A stretch of 64,000 bases of DNA from Brugia malayi. Its lineage: Eukaryota > Nematoda > Chromadorea > Rhabditida > Onchocercidae. The position numbers were made by a program, and so were the translations under genes. The stretch is taken from positions 248,001 to 312,000 of the forward strand of contig NW_025062477.1 of assembly GCF_000002995.4 (NCBI RefSeq). Direction: 5' to 3'. Under the pieces are notes generated by a model, which was given only the letters and a program-made list of their open reading frames with translations, had not been told where the DNA came from and made no database searches. Positions 1 to 26,172 of this stretch are shown here, piece after piece; positions within the stretch are counted from its first letter, which is position 1; each line of letters opens with the position of its first letter.

Positions 1-1655
1 CAATTAAATGTAATGCCAAATGACATAAAAGGAAAAATACTCTGAAAGATTTTCTCGCATGGTGTAATGTATGCAAAAGAGGTAAAATGAACACTGTCAG
101 TAATTTTTAGAAATGACATAAACTGTAAAAGGGTTTGAAGGTAAGCAAATTCTAGAATTTCTTATAATAATTTATCATAAACAAAATGTTCGAAGTCAGA
201 GCCAATTAATAGTTCCGAGAGATTCAGCGGAAAGTGCGCACTGGGATCGTATAGCTTATTGCGCACATTATTTGCTCTTAATTTAAAGTTGTCCTAAATA
301 TTATGCTTAAAGCTTGACACACACATACATGTATATATATACATATGTACATGTTTTGTCTTTCGTGTAAGGATTTCAAAAAAGTGTGGAATATGGGAAA
401 CTTCAGAGAATTTTTGACTTAATCTTTGCGACATTACCTCTAAGGTATGGAATTACCTGATCATAAATCAAGAATGATCAATCTCAATTTATGAATGAAT
501 CTGTTTGTTCATTCTTTATTAATAGTAGAAATCTCTCCGATGACTTAGAAAATAACAAACTTAAAAGTTTGTTATTGACATATTTCCCAAAGATTCTTAA
601 AAAACAACCACCTACATACTAATGCTTCTTCCTCAAAATCAATGCAAATGTTTTTTTTTTTTTAAAAAAACAAATAAACAAACTCTGACATGCAACTGCT
701 TTCATGCAGATTTGTTACAAAGTGCTAAATGAAATTTGTTCACATTCAAAATACAACACGAAACAGAATTATGACAAACACCAAAAAGAAATCCAATCGA
801 TTTTGATCCCCAGGCACCATAAGTAATACATCTTAGATATGACTACTCTTTTGTTTAAATAAGGAATCACAACCATTCCAAAATAATAAAGTCAAAAATG
901 ATATGTAACAGTTTCCTCAACGCATATTTGCTGCAAAAGTGCAAAGTTATACAACGCCTGCATAGTAGTGAGCAAACATCAAAACTAAGTCAATGGCACG
1001 ATCACAAGTTTTACTCTTTTATAAAAAAAATTTATTCAAAATGTCATTAAAATTTCTTAGAGTTTGCAACAATTTACAAATGAAAATCAACAGATACAAA
1101 TTTGTTTCTAAGATAAAAATCTGTTTCTAAAACTTTTCAACTAACTACAATGCAAATTTATACATATTTCTGTAGCACAAAGTTTGCCGGAACAGAAAAC
1201 TTTCAATTTTTTTTTTTTGTTCCGAAAAAAATTAAGACATTCGAGCAAATTATTTAGAATTTTTCGAGAATTTGCACATTTGGCCCTATTAAGTGAGCAA
1301 AACACAACAATCACTATCGCACTTTTTAAAATAATTATTGCGACATTGACAACCGGCTACCGAATTCAGAAATAAACCAATTATTGGAAAATTGTAGGAA
1401 TCTATTACTGTCAAACTGTCGTAATGCTGTCGATATGTTTTAAAAAACAAAGAGGAAATGATGTACGAATAACTATAAATTTTAATAAAATATTAAAAAT
1501 CTGTATGAATGTAGCACTTCGAAATATGACGTTAAGAACCACTAACGAAAAAGTTGGAGTTCCCAGAAAAAACTGCCAATATCACAACCTATGGTATAGA
1601 GAGTGAAAAATGCTAACTAAAAAGGTGCAGCAATTTTCATCAATAATAACGGACA
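1..1655. other. no gene seen; downstream flank of agef-1
   Basis: I see no supported gene here. The stretch is A+T-rich with homopolymer runs, and its short open frames lack splice logic or recognisable protein. The part next to 1656 must contain the 3' untranslated region of agef-1, which runs on the minus strand, but I cannot place the cleavage site with confidence. Confidence 0.6.
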
Positions 1656-14200
<12,545 letters not shown>

Positions 14201-14220
14201 ATCAAAAGCATTTTTCGTTC

Positions 14221-17200
14221 TGAAATAATAGTTGTAGCATCATCACGTCATTAAAAAGAAAAAAAAAAAAAGAAAAATCTACAGTGTACATCAAATAACG
14301 ACGACTAATAAGTTACGCCTTGTATGCTACCATGAAAACGAATACATCAAGCAGTCATAATCATCCATCAACACGTGGAAATAACGTGAAACGGACAAAT
14401 CTTAAATGATTTTATCACTAAAAGGAGCAAATTATAATACGGACAATTTGTGTTTCTATGGTTATCCCATTCCAATGGTTTGACGAAATAAATGAAATTA
14501 ATACTGAAGTCATCAGGTTAAAAAGTACCACGTACTTGACGTATACTTAGTTGTTTAAAATGATCTTTAATTAAGGATAAGCATCATGTACGTAGTAACT
14601 AGTTGTAAATTCTTGTGATCACTCTGCTGAAAATAAACAAGAAAGCATAAAAAGAATTACAATGACAAATTTTGAGTCTCCTTGTAATCTTTCATCGATT
14701 TAATAAGTTACTTCTTCTTTGGAAATGATTAAAAAATAAAAGGCAATAAAATTAATAAAAATCATCAAATGAAAATTTCAATTTAACCTTAAAAATGTAT
14801 CGATCATTTTCTTTCTTTTTTTTTTTTCTGTTTCTCGGAGTTTCGGTAAAAAATGACAGTCTTTGAAAGTTTCGGAGAAAATGAAAATTGTGAGATTTGA
14901 TACTTTCTGTCATTTTACTAATATCGTCGATGAAAGGTATGGGGTGCGTTTTGTAAAATTAAGTACCGAGTGCGCCCTTGTGATATTGTAAAATATTTCT
15001 GCTTTCCTTCTTCGTCTTTTTCTGTTCGTTTGTCTTTGTTTGTTCAATATAACATTCATAATTGATGTAAATGATTTATGATTGTTGTTTATACGAATAA
15101 TAATTTTGTGGCTAAAGGAATTGATGAATCATAGGTTTGGACACAAAGATTGAATGATTGAATTTCTATTCAGATAACATTTCGAGATTAGACAATTATC
15201 AGTAAAATATCTGTAATCTAAACAGCAATGATAAATTTGACAAAGCATTTTAAGCCGAAAGATATAAGTTTGACGAAGCATTTTAAGCCGAAAGATAAGT
15301 TTGACAAAGCATTTTAAACCGATAGAAGTAAAAATGAATAAATGAGTAAGTATCAGTCGTCGGCTGGAATGAAAAGAAAAAAGTTTTTTCCTCAAATCGC
15401 TAAGTTTCACTAATTTTGTTTGTTTACCTTTCAGAAGTGAAAGTTGTTGAAATGCTGAAAACTGAACTACAATCATTTGGAACAGTGTGTAACCCAAATT
15501 AATGCTTTATAAAACTTTATGTCTTTCACGACGAACTATTATCCTTCGTTTCTTCGTGTTGTCAGGTTGCAATGAATTGTTGTTGACAATTTAGAATTTT
15601 GCCCAAATTAGATTTATTAAAAATGGTGACAATTTTCTAATTTTTCACATTCTTTTATTTACACGAAAACATGTAATTAACCATTATAACTGAACTAAAT
15701 TAACATAATTAAAAATTTTGAATATTGTTATATTACCAACACACAACAACAACAACAATTACTACTAATGCTCTAACCGTTAACAGAATCGTTACTGTGT
15801 TATTGTTCTGAACAATGTACTTGACAAATTTGCATATTTTGTAAATTTTAAACTTAGCGAGGAGTATTGACTGTACTTGCTAATCTGTCCTTGTCTCGAC
15901 TCCTTGTCTCGACAGTATATATTTCACACCTGAATCATTGACAATAGTTGTTGTTGGCAAGGTACTGTATAAGTATTGTGATAATCAATGAAAACATGAA
16001 GGCCACTTTCTCTTTCGGACTTATTATTTTTCATTTTCTTTTTTCCTACAACGAACTCAACTCCATTTCATCATTTATTTCATCACTTCAAGCTTTTCTT
16101 TTCATTATTTTACAGCAATCTATACCGAATAATAATCCGGAATATTTCTTGAAGTTCTAATTAGGTCTGAAAAATGCTTATCCATGTTTTCAATAAGACA
16201 GATCGTTACAAAATATGTCGAAATCTTGACAACAGTTGATAAATAATTGAAATAGTATTTTAATCATCTTCGAATAACTGATGCGTTGGGATGTTCCGAT
16301 GTTGTCTTCTGGTAAGCAAGAATGGTTTTCCGGTTGATATTGATTTTCCGATAAGGATTCAAAGAGCAGTAGTGAATAATGTTTAAGATGATTAATGTTT
16401 GAAAATAACAACCCAAGAATATCAATAAAGGCATTAGATATCACATAGGTACAATTACATACGTTCTATAAGCGCATCTGTCTCAACATAAGTTCAACTT
16501 TCATTTGAAACTAAATTTTGCAATAAATCTTCATTGTTTTATTTATTTTTCTGTTATAAATATTTTTTTAACTGATGTTAATAAACCAAAACGCAAATGC
16601 AAAAAAGCATTCACGTTTTCAAGTTTTTCCGACGTTAGTAATCACGTGTTTGTTAACTCTCAACTTTTTTTTATTTCGTTATATGTTGAAGTTTCATCTT
16701 TGCTTCTATTTCTTTTTCTCTATATTCTTCAAATATCAGCAATACATTTCCTTTCCTAAGCAAAGTTTTTAAATTTTTACTGAACAGTTTAGTTTCCTGA
16801 TTTATTGATGTAGATGATAGCTTCAGTACAGTAATGTACATAATTCATGAAATTGTTCACCAAGAAATACTTAAATATTCATCCTTTTGTCTGAAGGACG
16901 TTTGCTAATGTGATATTAATAAGCAAGAATTATTATTTTTATCATGACCGTTATCACCATTATCACCACAAGACAAAAGATAGCACTGACCAAATGTAAC
17001 AGCGGTAGTGATGACTATCACCACTATCACTATTCTCTTATCACTGCTATTACAGCCATCATCGTCATTAATAACAATCAGCAGTCATACCGAGCAATAT
17101 AACATCGAACGATACGAGTATCAACCTAACCTGTTTCAATTGTTCCCACCCATTTCAAACTACACCATTCCTCTTTGGGTAAGCGATCATTGTTTATGTA

Positions 17201-20127
17201 CATATATACTATCTGTTTGTTCATCCATTTGCCTTTTTCGAGTTAGAAAGAAGTATTCTGGGTGACAATAGAAACGGGTAGGACAGCACAGCAAAGGAGA
17301 AGAAAATACGGGGAGAAGGGAGAATGATTATCTCTTTTGCATTATCATTAACAAATTGTCGTATAAACAGCAGCAAACAACAACAGTAAATTTGTGGAAT
17401 GTGATATGGTTCCTTTCCTCTCTTCCCTTTTAGTTCGGTTGCATTCACAACTTGGCCGCTTGCACCAAATCATCCTCTCATACTATTTATATACCAATTT
17501 CATCGTCTTTTCATTTATTTCATTCCATTCATTTTACAAACAATTTCAATTATTTGTAAACTAGCCACACTTTAATTTTGACATCGTTTAAATCCACTTT
17601 TGTGTCCATCTAGGTAAAATTGATCATTCATTGTTTTTTTCTTTGATCTCTGAATATACTATTACTTTACAAACTTTTTAGAAAATTTACTCAAGAAGTT
17701 AACCTGAAGCCATAGGCTGTGATATCTGTGACTACGAAGTGACTATTTCATCCTATCCCATTGTCAATTTCAAATAGCCCAGTGATAAATTGGGACATTT
17801 GTATAATTAGCTCACAGAACGCTCATACATAACATTCCTGAAACAAACCTATCATTAATTCCGCCTCAAATACCATAAATTCGATTTCCAGTTTCCTTCC
17901 AACATGCATTCCTGAGATAGTTTGTTTAAATTGTTCCGAGGTGATCAATTGTTAAAGAGAGATGAGAGTATCGAACAAATAAAATGAAGCGTATATATCG
18001 ATCTGTAACTTATTTTATTTACACATTATGCTTTTCACATTGTGCAAAACCATTCGTCGCATAAATAATTTTAAAATGATGAGAACTTCATCTGAAATTT
18101 CAGGTCCTCAAATTTCTCCTGTAAACATTCTGCTATCAGTAAACTGTTTATGTGTCAAATATGTTCGCGTGAACAGCAGCAACACATCAACTCACATCAA
18201 TTACGATTATTTCCTATTTTTTGTACCTTTCAGTGAGCTTTAACATTCATATCTGCTCAAGAATTAAGAACGCGTAATTCTATCTGCTTGAGAATTGAGG
18301 ACCGAGAAGCACTAATACTAGCAAATAACGGCCGAAATATTTAGACATAACGAAAAAAAAAAAAAAAAAAAAAGAAGCAAAGTTGGCTTGAAAAAATGAA
18401 CGAGACAAGCTGAACGAGTCCGAAATGATCATCGATCGATGTTTAATTATTAAAAGTTATAAAAATTAATAATAGGGAAAGAAGAACGATAAGTTTTAAG
18501 GCAAATTCAAATAAGGAATGCCTGATTTTAGTTTAGAAAACAATAACCAATTCCTACTAAATCCATTACTACTACAATAAGAAGCATCCAATTACATCCG
18601 ATACAGTAACGTCAATATCACGTCAACGACCACTATTAGCACTGCTACAACCAGTGAACATTTCAAGGATCACTCGAAATATTCCTTTTTAAAATCGTTT
18701 CTCCTTTCTTCCTAAGCGACAACGACAACGACAGCGGGGACACTTTTCTGGCTGCTATCATTTCAATTGAAAGAGAAACAAGAAAAAGATTGAGGAAAAA
18801 GAATTTTTTGTGTAACTGTGTGTACGAATTGGAAATTTCTACTGAGCATTTGCGCGCGCGCGCATAAGATCACGGCGAAAGATTACGGAGAAAATTTTTC
18901 CATTTGAACTCTTTTTCCTGGTTCTGTTGACTAACTAACGATTGTCTGAACCAGCTGAATTTACTGTATTATTATTATTATTATATTTCGTTAACATTGC
19001 TGTTATCATTATTATCATTTCCATCATCATTACTACTGCCATCTTCATTAAACAATTTTCAGTGGAGTTATTTTTGTTGACTGTTTCACTTTCATTCTAC
19101 TAGCGGTGCATTCGGGAAAACCAGAACAGGAATTATTCCATATTTTTCCGGTTTGTTCGTAAGATTTTTTAAATTATATTTCTACTATACTATCACAGCA
19201 ATTATTATTACTACCAGTGTTTCTCGCCAACAGCTTCATTGTGTTGTGTTATTCAATTTTTGCGCTAAATTTCTAAGAGATTGATATTGAATAGGAAATA
19301 ATCATCATTTCCTGTTTTACGGATTAACGAATTACTTAACAATTATTTGTCATCTGAATTTACTGTTGTTCGTGGTATTCGATCTGGAATTCCAAATTGT
19401 TGCAAATTGGCACCTCTATTCATCAGCTTGTTCGCCATTTGCATTAATAGCGCAGATGTTCTAAAAATTTATTATATTCCGCTTCAAATTTTAATTTTTC
19501 CATTTTGTTTTAGAAGAAAAAAAAAGAAAAAACAAATCGTTGATTTTATCTGTTATAAAGTATTGGCAGAATTCCTCTCTTATCAACCAATTACTACCTG
19601 TTGTTTTTAAATTGTCAACGATACCTTTGTGTCGTCGCGATCCTTACTCATCCCAACTTATATTTGCTTTCTCCTTTTCGTTATTTTTACAATTAAGTTT
19701 ATCTTTCTCTTAAATAAACTCAGTTGGCATTTATGTGGAATTATTTACTAACTTCTGCAATTTAGTATGTTTTTGAAGTCTAACTGAATAATTCAAGTCG
19801 AATAGCTATATTATTTGAATTTTAATATTGATTGGTAGGAGTATTTAAGGAAAAAGTTGCATAATAATTTATTGTTCTGCATTCCACTATTACTACATCC
19901 CAAAATTCTTGGTATTATATCCCGCGATACTATTTGAGAGGATAGACAAATACCAAGGATTTCAATAAAGTAAATCTCTGGAACTGTGCAGTACGCTGGC
20001 AGAAAAACGATAAAGTAAAACTATTCTCCGGAAACGGAAAAAAAAAAGTTAAGAATAAGACCAATTAAGGAAATATAGAAAATAAAAAAGGAACAAAACT
20101 GTTTATGATAGCGATAAACTAAACCCA
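14221..20127. other. gene-poor intergenic DNA with small repeats
   Basis: I find no supported gene on either strand. The short open frames here show no domain, signal peptide plus splice pattern, or conserved motif. Contents seen are a diverged three-copy tandem repeat at 15237-15328, TCA/TTA-type imperfect triplet tracts near 16935-17070 and 18965-19040, a short alternating GC tract near 18843, and poly(A) or poly(T) runs. The part next to 14221 should hold the agef-1 promoter and any 5' untranslated exon. Confidence 0.55.
15237..15328. repeat. three-copy tandem repeat of about 30 bp
   Basis: Three copies (about 15237-15268, 15269-15299, 15300-15328) share TTGACAAAGCATTTTAA followed by a CGAAAGAT-like tail, with small length differences of 2-3 bases. 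No coding role is visible; the reading frame through it has no recognisable domain. Confidence 0.85.
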
Positions 20128-20300
20128 ATGCGGGTTCAATGCCTGCCAACAACCGTTGTTATTATTATTTTCCTGTTGCTAGCCGGTATATCGTATCCGA
20201 AACGCGGAATGCGCCCAACAGTGACAGCGATGGCTGTTGATGCTGTGCCAGTAATGAAGTCAAAGTCAGTGCTATCCAGCGATTTGGACAATTTACGCAG
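20128..20300 (+). CDS. candidate signal-peptide exon upstream of the LDLa gene
   Basis: The frame from ATG at 20128 begins MRVQCLPTTVVIIIFLLLAG, a convincing signal peptide with a hydrophobic core and a cleavage region near residue 20-25. It stays open up to a CAG|GTATAC donor-like site at 20300. That donor is phase 2, while the first secure exon of the downstream gene (22916) needs phase 0, so a different donor (CCA|GTAATG after 20250 is phase 0) or an extra exon is required. The same frame runs on to 20838 through the repeat array, giving a 236-residue reading that I think is an artefact. It may be the first exon of the LDLa protein or a separate unused frame. Confidence 0.4.
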
Positions 20301-20827
20301 GTATACAATTTACGTAGGTACACAATTTACGCAGGTACACAATTTATGCAGGTACACAATTTACGCAAGTATACAATTTACGCAGGTATACAATTTACGC
20401 AGGTACACAGTTTACGCAGGTATACAATTTACGCAGGTATACAATTTACGCAAGTATACAATTTACGCAAGTATACAATTTACGCAAGTATACAATTTAC
20501 GCAGGTACACAGTTTACGCAGGTATACAATTTACGCAGGTACACAGTTTACGCAAGTATACAATTTACGCAAGTATACAATTTACGCAAGTATACAATTT
20601 ACGCAGGTACACAGTTTACGCAGGTATACAATTTACGCAGGTACACAGTTTACGCAAGTATACAATTTACGCAAGTATACAATTTACGCAAGTATACAAT
20701 TTACGCAAGTATACAATTTACGCAAGTATACAATTTACGCAAGTATACAATTTACGCAAGTATACAATTTACGCAAGTATACAATTTACGCAAGTATACA
20801 ATTTACGCAAGTATACAATTTACGCAG
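20301..20827 (+). repeat. 17-bp minisatellite, 31 units, built from a splice-donor junction
   Basis: Exactly 31 consecutive 17-base units with no insertion or deletion, of form GTATACAATTTACGCAG with variants GTACAC, AGTTT and CAA in place of CAG. The base immediately upstream is the end of the candidate exon at 20128-20300, whose last bases ATTTACGCAG match the end of the repeat unit. The units at 20488-20589 and 20590-20691 form a six-unit (102-base) higher-order repeat. Many units read CAG|GTATAC, so the array is a run of 5' splice-site-like motifs. Because 17 is not a multiple of 3 and no stop occurs in any phase of the unit, all forward frames stay open through it. Confidence 0.95.
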
Positions 20828-20838
20828 GTATTTATTAA

Positions 20839-22915
20839 GTGCTGAGAATGTGGAAAAGAAAGGTGAAAAGCACTCGCTTATTATTGAAGTTATAAAATGA
20901 TTTGCTGGGCAAAAAGTAAAATCATTGTGATAAAGTGAACAAGAGACTACAGCAGTAACAACTGCGTTTTGCACTTTAAGTACACAACAGATTGACCCCA
21001 ACTTTGGCCATTACTTATTCTCATTTTACATCACTACTTTTGGAATAAATTTAATAAACGAGTGTTAGGATAGTCTTACTGACTGTATATGCTTTCCCTC
21101 TCTCTCTCTCTCTCTCTCTCTCTCCAATTTCACTGTTTTAAAGAAATGAAATTTTACAGAAGAATAGAAAATCTGAATAAAGGAGATTTGCAGGTCAATA
21201 GCTGTATTACGCCATGCGGTTGGTAACTCAATTGCCGGTTCAGTACTTCGTTTACCCTCATCACAGGTTTCTTCTCTTTTCTTTCAAATTATTCACATTT
21301 TTCCTATCAAAAAAAAAAAAGAGTGAAGTCCAAAGTTTGATGACAACTAATGAATAAAAGCCAAAACTCATTGTGAAAATATATTATACAAAACATTCTT
21401 TAATGGTAATTGAACGAAAACAATGGTTTTTTTTTCTTTTTTTTTTTACTTGCAGTGCAAAAAAAGAAAAAATTTCGATATTATCACTAAAGAAAATCTG
21501 TTGATTGATAACACTGAGTCCTTCTTCCTTTCTCTCTATCGTAATATATCAGTAGCAGGTAACTAAACTACAAACTGCAGAATGATAGTGGCCCGAATAA
21601 TATCGACGACAAGATGGCTGCTGTCCTGTCTTGTCATCGCTCCATGTCGTATCTTTCGATTAAAAATTTACACATGTCGGAGACATACATACCAACAAAA
21701 ATATAGCACAAAATAATTTTACAAATTAGTGCGATGACGGCTACTAATGAAAGAAGAATATTCATCTTATCTGTTGTTTAGCCGGAAAGGAGCACTTATT
21801 TTTATCATAATAATAGTTCATTTCCTGATCACTTGTTATCTTCATCACTTCAAGTTTATCTGATGAACCTTTTTTTAAGCTAACGTTCAGTATCTGGGTT
21901 AAATGCAATTTCTTGTATTACTCTGTTCAAAATTTTAGATTAGCACTACTGTTAAATCATCATCGGTCATGTTAACTAATAATACCAATGATTAAGCTAT
22001 AAAATTAAAAATCAGCGGTTAGATCGATGTTAGATCAATGAATTTTATTTCAAAAATTAATATTATGCATTGAAAGTTTTTAAAATTTTTGATGAGTATA
22101 GAATGAATTTCACATTTTTGCATCCTAATTATAATAAATTCAAGTAAAATATTTGCAACAGCTTCATCTTTTCAAAAACCACTTCTAAATTAGTATATTT
22201 TTTTTAAATAGAAAAATAATACTACCATCAATAAACTTGCTGATTTTCCAATTTTCATATGAATGGATTAATTATAAAATTAACAAAGTATAATCGAACA
22301 AATCAGTGGAATGATTTCAAAGTTTCAATTGTATGTTTCTTTTCAAGCGCAAACCATAAAACTAAATACGTATCTTTGGATTTTTTGGTTATCATAATCT
22401 TTCTTTTCTGAATAACCTAAAAATGAATTCCAAAAATACAAGAAGAATGTGTAACTACTTGTGACGAATCCATGAAAGTTTTAAAATTTTTTATCAATTA
22501 TTTTTTATATTCATGTCTATTCAAGAAATCAAATTTTAAAGCTTGAAGATTTCCAAAAAAAAAAATTTGCGTATCTAATTGAATTACACATTGAGTATCT
22601 ACTGATCCCAATTATAGGTTAATCAAATTAGTTAGAATTTTATTTCAATAAATATCATCTTCTTTAATCTCTGAGCATATTTCTCTCCTAGTGCTCTTCT
22701 TGTTTGGTTTCTCACATATCTTCAAGCTGGCTTTTACCTTGAATATAACCTTTGAAATCAAAGTTGCAATAGTGGAGAGAAATTTGTAAGTTAGGATTTT
22801 CCTGTTCCTTTCTTTCAAATGAAAATAATTGTGAACACTTTTTTGAGTTAGCAGTCTATTTTAACCCTGAATATTTTTTTTTTTTTCAATTTTCAATAAA
22901 AATCAAAAATTTCAG
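20839..22915. other. intron or intergenic DNA before the LDLa exons
   Basis: It contains a (TC)n tract at about 21098-21124, several poly(A)/poly(T) runs and A+T-rich filler. One segment merits note: ATG at 21582 directly follows a CTGCAG acceptor-like site and opens MIVARIISTTRWLLSCL, with a weak phase-0 donor after 21632 (CTT|GTCATC). This could be an alternative trans-spliced first exon of the LDLa gene. I do not consider it proven. Confidence 0.4.
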
Positions 22916-24916
22916 CATCATCTTCATCGAGACGCTTTATATGGACGAAGGGGAGAGTCTTCAGAAGCTGGCATACTAAATGTTAAAGCCGATATAAGGT
23001 AGTAAACAATGGTGTCTTAAACTTTATTAGAAAATTTTAAAAGGGCAAAAAAAAAAAAAGATAAGAAAGGTCTTTATAAGTCAGCTGATTTGAACTGTAC
23101 CAAAATAAGATACAGGTAATTTCTGAATTGTAACATTGTAAAGGCACAAGTTGAAATTTGCTAAATCACTAGATGTAATTTTTCACATCACTCATTCTCA
23201 GTTTAAAAATAGAAGTGATTGCTGTAATTGTTGTAGGAGGATGAATGAAGCAGACGTGGATCATTTTGATGACGATTTTGAGGATGAAGAAAGGCTCATG
23301 CAAGCCGATCGCCCATCAGTGATGCACAGAACACGACATTTCAGGCAACGCAAACGAAGAAAAGGTATTTGTAGTGACAATTTATTATCACAAAGTTTCG
23401 ATCAAATGTTTTGTTGAAATTAGAAACGCTGGGTATGTATCTAATTAGAAACGGGAAGTTTTAAACTTTTTAAAGAAAAACTTATTTGAAGAAGTTAAAA
23501 TGACTTCAAAGTTCTTTCTAATTCATTAACGAGTTACTTTGTGTTTTATAAATGATCCATGAAAATTGATATTAGTGGTAGCTTAATTCTTATTTCATGC
23601 TTTTCAGAGAAAAGTTAAACACAAATAGTCGGTAATTTAGAACTTCCGGGAGAGATATTGCTAACCAAATTTAATTAAGGTAAGACGGTAGTTAAGATGC
23701 ATTGTGATAATTAGCTATTGAGAAGTGTGTTTGCTTTCTCAGTATAATCAATATATGTTGAAATTATACAGCGTAAGCGTAATAATAGCATCATCAGTCG
23801 TACGTGTAAACTTCCTGATTAAATTCGAACAGCTTTTTTTAGTATTACATTATAATTCATTCTAAAAGATAAGAATGCTTCAGTGATAAGACTTCAATAT
23901 TTATAAACAATTCATCGATCATCGATAATATCAGTGAATTCTTTTCCCATAGTTATACATCAATAAATGTACCAATTTGATAATGAATTAAACGCTAATG
24001 AGTAATAACACATTTAGCTGATAGATTTATTCTTAAATAACATTTTATCAATTACTACAATCAGTCAAATTCCATTTCTTGCATATCATATAATCTCTTC
24101 CAATACCACTACATATGTGCGATCATATCACAAAAATTTTCAAGGACAATAATAATTTAAAATTCGACATCAATTTTGTCCTAATTTAGAATTTCATTTG
24201 TAGGAACGAAATAATAAATCTCCACAAAATGTTGTCACTTTTTTTTTTTCAAAATAATATTTCAAATTCTGGACCAGCTGACTCTTAGCTCGAAACTGAA
24301 AAAGTAAAAACAGGTCTTGGAGGTTTCGAATAATTCGCGTTATCCTCAGATTAAAGGAGGTATTTATTTTACAGGAAAACATATTTACTTGCAATGACTC
24401 ATCAGTCTCGAAGAGTGTCACATTAATACTAAAGTCATAGCAAACGTGGAATTTCTGCTTCACATCTATTGTAACTTATGCTAAATTTCAGGCTGTGGTG
24501 CATCACGGCATGGCCATCAACAAATGTTATGTCCGACACGAAGCTCACATCACTACGATGTTTGCATAACATCGGAACAACTGTGCGATGACATCAGTGA
24601 CTGTCCCGGTGGCGAAGATGAAAATCCGTCAAACTGTCTCTTTTATAAGTCTGTAAGTTTTCACTAATATTCATAAAACTATCTTATTTTATGACAGCAA
24701 TTTGCTATAATTTATTAACATTAACACATTTATTTCATTTATCCTTTTTTTTTTTTTTTTTTTTCTTTTCTGAGACTTTCAAATTTATTTGGCAAACTTT
24801 AATTCAATTTTAATCCAATAAATTTTCAGATAAAAGAGCAATTGAAACATATTTACAACACAGTGCTTCTGTTAGCCGATCACGCTGCAGGTCAGAATAG
24901 CCACCGTGAATTGTAA
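22916..24916 (+). CDS. small secreted protein with one LDL-receptor class A module (5' end uncertain)
   Basis: Four exons join in phase: 22916-22998, 23237-23364, 24492-24652 and 24830-24916 (stop TAA). The product so far reads HHLHRDALYGRRG, then an acidic part (DDDFEDEERL), then a strongly basic RQRKRRK, then an LDLa module with six cysteines and the acidic calcium-binding signature CDDISDCPGGEDE, and a 28-residue C-terminal tail. The basic cluster fits a proprotein-convertase site, which would release an approximately 82-residue LDLa fragment. Single-LDLa secreted proteins of this size in nematodes include HEN-1, related to Drosophila Jelly belly, the ligand of the ALK receptor. That identity is a guess from architecture only. 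The signal peptide must come from an upstream exon (20128 or 21582 are candidates). Confidence 0.85.
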
Positions 24917-26172
24917 CTAATTCCATGAAGATTTACCGGTCCTATATATCAAATTACATTTATCTTCGTATAAGACCGTGAGGAACAAACAGACAAATAA
25001 GAAGTCAGACAGCAACTGGACTCAACACCGATTGCACTTTTACATAGGTGCAAATATCCATTCGTTAAAAAGAAATTTTTAAAGAAAAAGACAGAAAGGA
25101 ACCGGAACCCCTTCCCTCCCAAAGATTTTACCGTTAGTTGATCTCATTGTTTACTTGTCATTGCGTCTAACTTAACACATATTTGCATGGTTTGTCATTA
25201 AGTTTATTTGTATCACTATAAAATGTTTATCCTTCTTTGTCGAAAAATCTTCCGATTATCAAATTATAACAAAATCAAGCTAATGTGGAAGCTCAGAAAT
25301 GGAAGCGTAACCTGACTGGACTGAATCCGAATAGCTCACATTTACTTGCATTACTCATACAGGTTATAAAAGTTTTACCTATAATCCAGTCCAAATTGAT
25401 CATATTTAGCACGAGATGTTAACGCTCTACAATGACACGAAGTAGAAGCTTCACCTACCGGTTTGTCTACTAAATGTCTAAGAAAAAAGCATTGGAAACT
25501 GTGGAGCTTATAAGAAATACGGGAAAATTGTAACTGAACAGTCAGAGAGATACTTAAATTTCAACAGATAAAAATACAACGTTGGAATGTAGGATTCCAA
25601 GACTACTGAAAAGTACGCTTTGGATGAGGGAAATGTTTTATTAAAGAAGCCAACAATACAAATATGTCACTGATTAGAAGAATCGCAGCACAGAAGAGAT
25701 CATCTAGGATCGTTTCAAAAAATATGACGAGAAATTAATAAGCAAATCAAGAGGGACCAGAAATTTGTAACAACTTTGTCTAATACAAATAATATCACTG
25801 AAGCACTCATTTAAACGTTAGGTAAAAAAGTTGATTAATTTCTGTATGGAATAATAATATTGATTTATCGCAGTATCAGATGACAACAATGATTTATAAG
25901 TCGGCAAATAATAGATAAAAAGCTATTAAAAAACATCAGCACTGATCACTTGGATTAAAACTATCACCTGGTTATATAGTTATTGATTATTTGCTTGAAA
26001 TTATATTGAAGTAGTTGTAACTAACTTAATGACAAGTTCAAGCATAAACTTCACCCAATTTAAAAAATCTGTAGAACCAAAATAACAAACTGAAGATGAA
26101 GGAATCATAAGACATTCTTAAACATTCGCTTTATAATAATAATAACAATAGTAATAATGTCGTCATGAATGT
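24917..26172. other. no gene seen between the LDLa gene and OST4
   Basis: The two genes converge here, so this stretch should carry both 3' untranslated regions. I see no open frame with splice sites, no domain and no notable repeat beyond ATA/AAT-type tracts near 26130-26160. Confidence 0.5.

Noticed and set aside
20301..20827. CRISPR-like array
   Set aside because: Units are contiguous 17-mers with no unique spacers, in a eukaryotic gene context.
20128..20838. A 236-residue secreted repeat protein spanning the 17-bp array
   Set aside because: The array is open in all three forward frames because the unit contains no stop in any phase; copy number changes would shift the frame. A coding role for the repeat itself is therefore unlikely, though the signal-peptide start may be real.
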